Assembly: GCF_048268305.1 (NCBI RefSeq)
Contig: NZ_JBLWVT010000004.1
Location: 372,001 to 436,000, forward strand
From: Pseudodonghicola sp048268305
Lineage (GTDB): Bacteria > Pseudomonadota > Alphaproteobacteria > Rhodobacterales > Rhodobacteraceae
Direction of reading: 5' to 3'
DNA length: 64,000 bases
The translations under genes and the position numbers were made by a program. Below the pieces are notes generated by a model that saw only the letters and a list, made by a program, of their open reading frames with translations, was not told the DNA's origin and ran no database searches. Of this stretch, positions 59,128 through 64,000 are shown piece by piece. Position 1 is the first letter of the stretch; each line of letters begins with the position of its first letter.

Positions 59128-60525
59128 ATGGTGCAAGCAACCGCGCTGCCGCGCAACGAAACCGGCATCGAAACCGCCGTCGGCATTCTGAAACAACGCT
59201 TCGGCGATCGTTGCCAAACTGGCCTGTCGATCCGCGAACAGCACGGTCACACCACGACCTATATCGAAAACCAGATGCCCGACGCGGTGGTTTTCGTGCA
59301 GTCCACCGAAGAGGTGTCCGACCTGGTGAAGGTCTGCGCCGAACATAAGGTGCCGGTCATCCCTTTTGGCACCGGGACCTCGCTGGAAGGCCATGTGAAC
59401 GCGCCCGCCGGCGGCATTTCGGTCGATTTCACCCAGATGAATCAGATTCTCGCGGTGCATGCGGGTGATCTCGATTGCGTCATCCAGCCCGGGGTGACGC
59501 GCGAACAGCTCAATACCCATCTGCGCGATCAGGGGTTGTTTTTCCCGATCGACCCGGGCGCCAATGCCTCGCTCGGCGGGATGACGGCGACTCGCGCCTC
59601 GGGAACCAATGCGGTTCGCTACGGCACCATGAAGGACAACGTTCTGGCGCTGCAGGTGGTGATGCCCGACGGCGAGGTGATCCGCACTGCGACCCGGGCC
59701 AAGAAAAGTTCGGCCGGATATGATCTGACCCGGCTGATGGTCGGATCGGAAGGCACCCTGGGGCTGATCACCGAGATCACCCTGCGCCTGCAGGGCATCC
59801 CCGAGGCGATTTCCTCGGCGCGCTGCTCCTTCCCATCTGTCGATGCCGCCTGCCAGGCGGTGATGATGACGATCCAATACGGCGTGCCGGTGGCGCGGAT
59901 CGAGCTGCTGGACGCGCTGAGCGTCAAGGCGGCAAACGCCTATTCCAAGCTCGACCTGCCGGAGACGCCGCTGCTGCTGCTGGAGTTCCACGGGTCCGAG
60001 GCCGGGGTGCTGGAGCAGGCCGAGACCTTCGGGTCGATCGCCGAGGAATTCGGCGGCACCGGCTTCGAGGCCACGACCAGCACCGAAGAGCGCAACAAGC
60101 TCTGGCAGGCGCGGCATGACATGTATTGGGCCTGCCACGGGTTGCGCCCCGGCGCCAAGGGGCTGTCGACCGATGTCTGCGTGCCGATCTCGCGCTTGGC
60201 GGAATGCGTCGGCGCGGCGGCGGCCAAGGCGGATGATCTGGGGCTGATCTCCCCGATCGTCGGCCATGTGGGCGACGGCAACTTCCATTGCCTGCCGCTG
60301 ATCGACATGGAAAACCCCGAGGAGATCGCCCGAGCCGAGGAATTCGTTGGCTGGCTCAACGATCTAGCGATTTCGGTGGAAGGCACCTGCACCGGCGAAC
60401 ATGGGATCGGCCAGGGCAAGCGGCCCTATCTCTACAAGGAGCTGGGCCCGGCGCTGCGGTACATGGCGGCGATCAAGGCGGCGCTCGATCCCGACAACAT
60501 CATGAACCCCGGCAAGATCGTCTGA
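59128..60525 (+). CDS. FAD-linked D-lactate/glycolate dehydrogenase (GlcD/Dld type)
   Basis: This 465-residue VAO-family enzyme has VPVIPFGTGTSLEGHVNAP near residue 75 (FAD pyrophosphate loop), PIDPGANASLGGMTATRASG near residue 145 and YDLTRLMVGSEGTLGLITE near residue 200. The C-terminal part has IVGHVGDGNFHCLPL and GEHGIGQGKRPYL with the metal or substrate His residues, ending DPDNIMNPGKIV. It should oxidise D-lactate or glycolate and feed electrons to a cytochrome or quinone. The ATG at 59128 is favoured by GGAG eight bases before it; a GTG at 59119 is possible. Confidence 0.9.
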   Translation: MVQATALPRNETGIETAVGILKQRFGDRCQTGLSIREQHGHTTTYIENQMPDAVVFVQSTEEVSDLVKVCAEHKVPVIPFGTGTSLEGHVNAPAGGISVDFTQMNQILAVHAGDLDCVIQPGVTREQLNTHLRDQGLFFPIDPGANASLGGMTATRASGTNAVRYGTMKDNVLALQVVMPDGEVIRTATRAKKSSAGYDLTRLMVGSEGTLGLITEITLRLQGIPEAISSARCSFPSVDAACQAVMMTIQYGVPVARIELLDALSVKAANAYSKLDLPETPLLLLEFHGSEAGVLEQAETFGSIAEEFGGTGFEATTSTEERNKLWQARHDMYWACHGLRPGAKGLSTDVCVPISRLAECVGAAAAKADDLGLISPIVGHVGDGNFHCLPLIDMENPEEIARAEEFVGWLNDLAISVEGTCTGEHGIGQGKRPYLYKELGPALRYMAAIKAALDPDNIMNPGKIV

Positions 60526-60761
60526 TCGGACCTCAGGTTCTCTCCGGCCTCCTTCCCGCAAGGGGGGAGGGGGCGTGATGGCGCGGGGCGCCTGCGGGAG
60601 CCTCGGGTGAGAGGCTTGTCGCAGAGAAGACGCTGCGGTGGCTCCCGGACGCTTGATCGGCATGAGCGAGGTGCGTCCCGAACTGGCATTGCCGGGTATG
60701 CGGCTTCAGGTGAAGATGCTGAACCGACTCCGGGATGCGACGATCACCGAGGACAGCCCCT

Positions 60762-61598
60762 ATGACCCGAAGAACGAGAGAAGCCGCACCGACGGCCGAG
60801 GCGGGGGGCGCCTTCCGCAGGCTGGCGCTGGCCCTGTTGGCAGGGTTGGCGCTGATTGCGGCGGCCTATTACGACAGCAACCCGCTGACCCGGCGCGCCG
60901 AGGGCTATGCCCGCAGTGTCGCGGTGGCGAGCGCGGGGGTCTATGTCACCCTGCGGACGCTGAACGCCGTGCTCTCCGCCGCGCAGGAGATCGAGGTCGG
61001 CGGGTCGATGGTGGTTTCCGGCTCCGCGCAACCGCTGAAGCTGCTGGAGCCGATCGACGACACGGTCGAACGGGTGGCGGGTGGTGTCTTCGCCCTGATG
61101 GTGACGACCGGCGTTCTGTCGGTGGCGATGGCCCCGGTCGGCGCGGTGGGCTTCGGCCTGCTGGCGCTGGGGTGCGGGCTGGCGGCGCTGGGGCGGGGGG
61201 CGCTGCGGGGCCCGGCGCGGCGTCTGGGATGGTACGGCGGTGCCCTTGCGGTGATGCTGCCGCTGGCCTTCGTCCTTTCGGGGCTGATCGCCGATCCGAT
61301 GACGCAGGCGGCCTGGGATCGCAACATGGCGGTGATCGAGGACATCACCGCGCAGGTCGACGATCCGGCGAGCGGAGCGGTCGAGGCCGGCGGCTTGGGC
61401 GCCGGTCTGCGGTCTGCCCTGGGAGAGATCGAACGGTATCAGGAACTGGCGCGCAACCTCTACACCCGCGCCGACGAGATGGTCGGCAGTTTCGTTGCCA
61501 TTCTCGCCATCTTCGTCTTCAAGCTCTTCGTGCTGCCCCTGTTGATTCTGGGCGCCTGCTGGGGGACGCTCAGATCCGTCGCGCGTTCCGACACCTGA
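60762..61598 (+). CDS. Hypothetical membrane protein with four spans
   Basis: This 278-residue protein has hydrophobic segments at about residues 20-42, 95-130, 150-172 and 250-275, separated by an amphipathic region (AVLSAAQEIEVGGSMVVSG and later DRNMAVIEDITAQVDDPASG). I do not recognise the family. The two soluble parts between spans one and two and between three and four could form a periplasmic domain. GAGGACAGC lies before the ATG at 60762; an ATG nine codons upstream is an alternative. It is flanked by unrelated single genes. Confidence 0.65.
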   Translation: MTRRTREAAPTAEAGGAFRRLALALLAGLALIAAAYYDSNPLTRRAEGYARSVAVASAGVYVTLRTLNAVLSAAQEIEVGGSMVVSGSAQPLKLLEPIDDTVERVAGGVFALMVTTGVLSVAMAPVGAVGFGLLALGCGLAALGRGALRGPARRLGWYGGALAVMLPLAFVLSGLIADPMTQAAWDRNMAVIEDITAQVDDPASGAVEAGGLGAGLRSALGEIERYQELARNLYTRADEMVGSFVAILAIFVFKLFVLPLLILGACWGTLRSVARSDT

Positions 61599-61701
61599 GG
61601 TGCCGGCAAGCGGAGAGCGGTTTCGAGGTGACTTCGGTGCGCCAGCCCGCCGGGAACTTCGGGCGCAGTGGCGCCCGAAAGCCGGGGCCGGCAAGCCCGG
61701 G

Positions 61702-62043
61702 TCAGGCGGCGGCGCTCAGCTCGTCATAGCATTCGAGCGCCTTGGCCGCGTACATCATCGCCGGGCCGCCACCCATCTGGATGCACATGCCCAGCACGTC
61801 GGCCACCTCTTCCCGGGTGGCGCCGGCCTTGACCAGCGCTTCGACATGCAAACCAATGCAGGCATCGCAACGATCGGCGACGGCGATGCCGAGCGCGATG
61901 AATTCCTTCACCTTGAACTCCAGCACGCCGCCTTCCTTGACCGCCTTGCCAAGCGCGCCAAAGCCGCGCATCACCTCGGGATTGGCGCCATTGAAGTTGC
62001 GCAGCCCGTTGCGGGTTTCGGCGATCTTGTCTTTCCAGCTCAT
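61702..62043 (-). CDS. Carboxymuconolactone decarboxylase/AhpD-like protein
   Basis: This 113-residue all-helical protein has the AhpD-type redox motif Cys59-x-x-Cys62 with His66 (DRCDACIGLH), followed by EVADVLGMCIQMGGGPAMMYAAKAL. Members act as peroxidase partners or decarboxylases. The small size and CxxC motif favour an alkylhydroperoxidase-like role. AAAGG lies seven bases before the ATG at 62043. A single gene. Confidence 0.88.
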   Translation of the reverse strand: MSWKDKIAETRNGLRNFNGANPEVMRGFGALGKAVKEGGVLEFKVKEFIALGIAVADRCDACIGLHVEALVKAGATREEVADVLGMCIQMGGGPAMMYAAKALECYDELSAAA

Positions 62044-62111
62044 TTTGATGCCTTTCACAGTTAGGTTTTGCCCCATTGATCATGGCGGAGCCGGTGGAAC
62101 ATTGATCTTGA

Positions 62112-62774
62112 TCAGAAAGCCGGTCTTTCCGCGACGACAGCCAGATTGTTGGCGGGCATCTCCTGCAAGTCGATGACCGACAGGCCCGCAGCGCGCAGCA
62201 GCGCCAGGATATCGGCGATCTCCTTATAGCCGATGCGGGGATCCTGGGCGATCAGGCTGGCATGAAAGGCGCGGTCGCCGTCGCTGGTCAGGCTGCCGTC
62301 GCGCAGGAATGGCCCATAGAGGATGAAGCGCCCACCGGGGGCGAGGGCATGGGCAGCCTCGGCGATCAGCACCTTGACCCAGTCCATCGGGATCAGGTGG
62401 AGCAGGTTGACCAGCAGGATCAAGTTCTGCCCGGCCAGTCGCGCGCCCCAGCCCGGAGCGGCGGCGTCGAGATCGAGCGCGGCGGCGATATTGCTCAGGC
62501 CGCTTTCGGTGGCATAGGCGTCGATGCTGGCGCGGCGGACGGGGTCGGGATCGCTCGGCTGCCAATGCAGCCCGGGCAGGCGTGCGGCGAAGGCCGCGAC
62601 ATGCTGGCCGGTGCCGCTGGCGATCTCCAACGCGCGGCCGCGGCTGGGGGCCTCTTTCGCCAAGAGCGCCGCGATCGGTTCCAGGTTGCGGCTGGCCGAG
62701 GGGGCGACCAGCTTGCCGCCCTCAGTCTGGTTGGCGATGCTGGCGGTGTCGGGCAGGGTCAGACGCCCGGTCAT
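62112..62774 (-). CDS. DUF938 SAM-dependent methyltransferase-like protein
   Basis: This 220-residue protein has a class I methyltransferase fold. ALEIASGTGQHVAAFAARLPGLHWQPSDPDP near residue 50 holds the SAM loop (G-x-G) and acidic ribose residue, and NLILLVNLLHLIPMDWVKVLIAEAAHALAPGGRFILYGPF follows near residue 120. The opening SIANQTEGGKLVAPSASRNLEPI is typical of DUF938. The substrate is unknown. Its ATG overlaps the stop of the FAD oxidase gene by four bases. Confidence 0.85.
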   Translation of the reverse strand: MTGRLTLPDTASIANQTEGGKLVAPSASRNLEPIAALLAKEAPSRGRALEIASGTGQHVAAFAARLPGLHWQPSDPDPVRRASIDAYATESGLSNIAAALDLDAAAPGWGARLAGQNLILLVNLLHLIPMDWVKVLIAEAAHALAPGGRFILYGPFLRDGSLTSDGDRAFHASLIAQDPRIGYKEIADILALLRAAGLSVIDLQEMPANNLAVVAERPAF

Positions 62775-63856
62775 CTGGCGAACCTTTCCGGGCTGAGTGC
62801 GGCGCAGATATCGGCCTCCAACTGCGGCGCCCGGCCCAGGATCAGATCGGCGGCCAGTTGGCTGGCCGCGGGGCTGGTCAGAAAGCCATAGCCGCCCTGT
62901 CCGGCCAGCCAGAAGAACCCCTGCGCCGTCGGATCGGCGCCGATCACCAGGGTGCGGTCGGGGGCGAAGCTGCGCAGCCCCGCCCAGTTCGAGATCATCC
63001 GCGTCACCGGTCGGGTCACGAAGGCCTCGTATTGCGCGATACCTTCGGCCAGTACCATGTCGTCGGCCCAGGCGTCGTGCGGGGTGGTCGGCTCCTCATC
63101 CGCCGGAGATACCAGAAGCGCGCCGGCATCGGGTTTCATGTACCATTCCTCGTGCACGCCGAAGACCATCGGCCAGGGGGCGGGATCCAGTCCCTCGGGG
63201 GCGGCGACCCGCGCCATCGACCGGCGCATGGGGGTGAGGCCGATGGGGGCGACGCCGGCCATCTGGGCCAGTTGGTCGGCCCAGGCGCCGGCGGCGTTGA
63301 TCACCAGATCGGCCTCGTGGATGGCCTCGGGGGTGGTCACCCGCCAGCGAGGTCCAGGGGTGATGGCGGTGACCGGCGACTTGGTCAGGATGCGGCCGCC
63401 ATGGGCGCGGATGGTTTTGGCACAATCCTGCATCAACCGGTCGGTGTCGATATCCCAGGCCTCGGGGCTGTAGCCGACCAGGGGGGCGACCGCGGGGTTC
63501 AGGATCGGCAGCCGCTCCAGCGCCTCGGCGGGGCTCAGCCGCTGCATCCCCATTTCGGCGCATTCGGTGGCAAAGTCCTCGGCCTGATCGGCGCGGCCGG
63601 CCAGCATCAGCCCACGCGGGCTGAGATAATCGCTCTGGTTCAGGAAGAACTCGCCACTGGCGCGGGCCAGCGCCATGATGGCGGGCTTGCCATAGCTCGC
63701 CTCGTAAAGCGCGGCGGACCGGCCCGAGCTATGATAGCCGGTGGCGGATTCCGCCTCCAGCAGGGTGACATTGGCATGGGGGGCGAGCCGCGCCCCGGCA
63801 GAGAGCCCGGCGATGCCGCCGCCAACGATCAGGATATCGGTTTTCATATCGGTCAT
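62771..63856 (-). CDS. FAD-dependent amine/amino-acid oxidoreductase (DAO family)
   Basis: This 361-residue flavoprotein has the N-terminal dinucleotide loop ILIVGGGIAGLSAGARLA (Gly12-Gly17) and the DAO-type features EAESATGYHSSGRSAALYEASYG, DLVINAAGAWADQLAQMAG and, at the end, GQGGYGFLTSPAASQLAADLI. It should oxidise a D-amino acid, glycine-like amine or 2-hydroxyacid; D-arginine dehydrogenase-like proteins have this layout. The start MTDMKTD at 63856 lacks a clear ribosome site, and MKTD at 63847 is possible. It is translationally coupled to the DUF938 gene. Confidence 0.87.
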   Translation of the reverse strand: MTDMKTDILIVGGGIAGLSAGARLAPHANVTLLEAESATGYHSSGRSAALYEASYGKPAIMALARASGEFFLNQSDYLSPRGLMLAGRADQAEDFATECAEMGMQRLSPAEALERLPILNPAVAPLVGYSPEAWDIDTDRLMQDCAKTIRAHGGRILTKSPVTAITPGPRWRVTTPEAIHEADLVINAAGAWADQLAQMAGVAPIGLTPMRRSMARVAAPEGLDPAPWPMVFGVHEEWYMKPDAGALLVSPADEEPTTPHDAWADDMVLAEGIAQYEAFVTRPVTRMISNWAGLRSFAPDRTLVIGADPTAQGFFWLAGQGGYGFLTSPAASQLAADLILGRAPQLEADICAALSPERFAR

Positions 63857-63938
63857 GAGCGAGAGACTGGCACGGGACCGCCGTCGGGAAAAGCCCCGCC
63901 GTCCTGCCAAACCCAAGAAGAAGGCCCGAGAAAGACGA

Positions 63939-63970
63939 AGGCCCCGGGCGGTGGCAACCGCCCGGGGCCT
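63939..63970 (-). terminator. Terminator of a gene beyond the right edge
   Basis: A perfect 14-base stem (AGGCCCCGGGCGGT with its complement) closed by a four-base loop is followed, on the minus strand, by TTCGTCTTTCTC. A TAA at 63994-63996 just upstream on that strand may be the stop of a gene entering from the right; too little of it is visible to name it. Confidence 0.75.
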
Positions 63971-64000
63971 GATGCGTGTCGCGTCAGCCCGGCTTACTGC

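Noticed and set aside
57094..60288. Open frame of 1064 codons on the minus strand
   Set aside because: It lies antisense to ggt and the GlcD-type gene, has low-complexity Arg/Gly/Ala/His-rich translation and no domain; it is a GC-rich mirror frame.
60526..60761. Possible short peptide starting near 60663 and C/G-rich hairpin near 60557
   Set aside because: The frame runs on as a shadow of the membrane-protein gene without a ribosome site, and the hairpin pairs poorly.
1..64000. CRISPR arrays, prophage, toxin-antitoxin or defence systems
   Set aside because: No spaced repeats, phage structural genes, nuclease-immunity gene pairs or integrases were seen on either strand.

Overview
The window is a high-GC bacterial chromosome segment. 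Dense operons with ATGA/GTGA start-stop overlaps, strong GGAG ribosome sites, Tat-type substrate-binding proteins, several TRAP transporters and family-5 ABC systems, and the overall gene content suggest an alphaproteobacterium, most likely Rhodobacteraceae (Paracoccus/Rhodobacter type). This assignment is inferred from gene content and composition, not from a marker gene. No prophage, CRISPR array, rRNA or plasmid function is visible.

Layout. (1) 1-20487 is one large catabolic locus. A minus-strand operon (9312 to 1) encodes two acyl-CoA dehydrogenases, a CaiD-like enoyl-CoA hydratase, a PLP gamma-lyase/synthase-like enzyme, a dihydropyrimidinase-like enzyme, an N-carbamoyl amidohydrolase, an acyl-CoA ligase, a MaoC hydratase and the start of a DppB-type permease. 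An IclR regulator (9601) is divergent from it. Then come a thiolase and FadB-like operon (minus), and a plus-strand operon with a MaoC-type hydratase, a BisC/DMSO-reductase-type molybdoenzyme, an SDR, a beta-keto acid cleavage enzyme (BKACE) and a Tat-exported family-5 binding protein, closed by a strong terminator. Beta-oxidation, ureide opening, carbamoyl removal, C-S lyase-like chemistry and sulfoxide reduction together fit biotin or a biotin-like compound as substrate. This is the main hypothesis of the report and is not proven. (2) 20561-21823 is a MgtC/DUF4010 membrane protein. (3) 21837-25604 is the haem uptake and utilisation operon hmuSTUV. (4) 25888-29005 is a macAB-type efflux pair. 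(5) 29306-38137 holds a FAD-linked 2-hydroxyacid dehydrogenase, then an epimerase plus GpdQ-like phosphodiesterase operon, then a complete five-gene family-5 ABC transporter. The last two operons are each preceded by 11-bp-spaced GTCA repeats that look like Pho boxes.

(6) 38540-43140 is a minimal Csu-type chaperone-usher pilus operon (pilin, chaperone, usher, two-domain tip protein) downstream of an AT-rich leader. (7) 43279-46112 is a TAXI-type TRAP transporter. (8) 46159-53934 is an IclR-controlled catabolic cluster. TRAP DctP-Q-M, a cupin protein and a flavodoxin-fold oxidoreductase run on the minus strand, and a DUF6282 metal-dependent hydrolase and an HpaI-type aldolase run on the plus strand. 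Good promoters and inverted-repeat operators flank the regulator. (9) 54090-54552 is a decayed IS5-family transposase next to a tRNA-Gln(TTG) gene with its own promoter. (10) 54973-63856 is mostly single housekeeping or metabolic genes: SH3-domain protein, glyoxylate/hydroxypyruvate reductase-like enzyme, ThpR, gamma-glutamyltransferase, a GlcD/Dld-type FAD enzyme, an unknown membrane protein, an AhpD-like protein, a DUF938 methyltransferase and a DAO-type FAD oxidase.

The genome is so GC-rich that most real genes have long antisense open frames. These were ignored.
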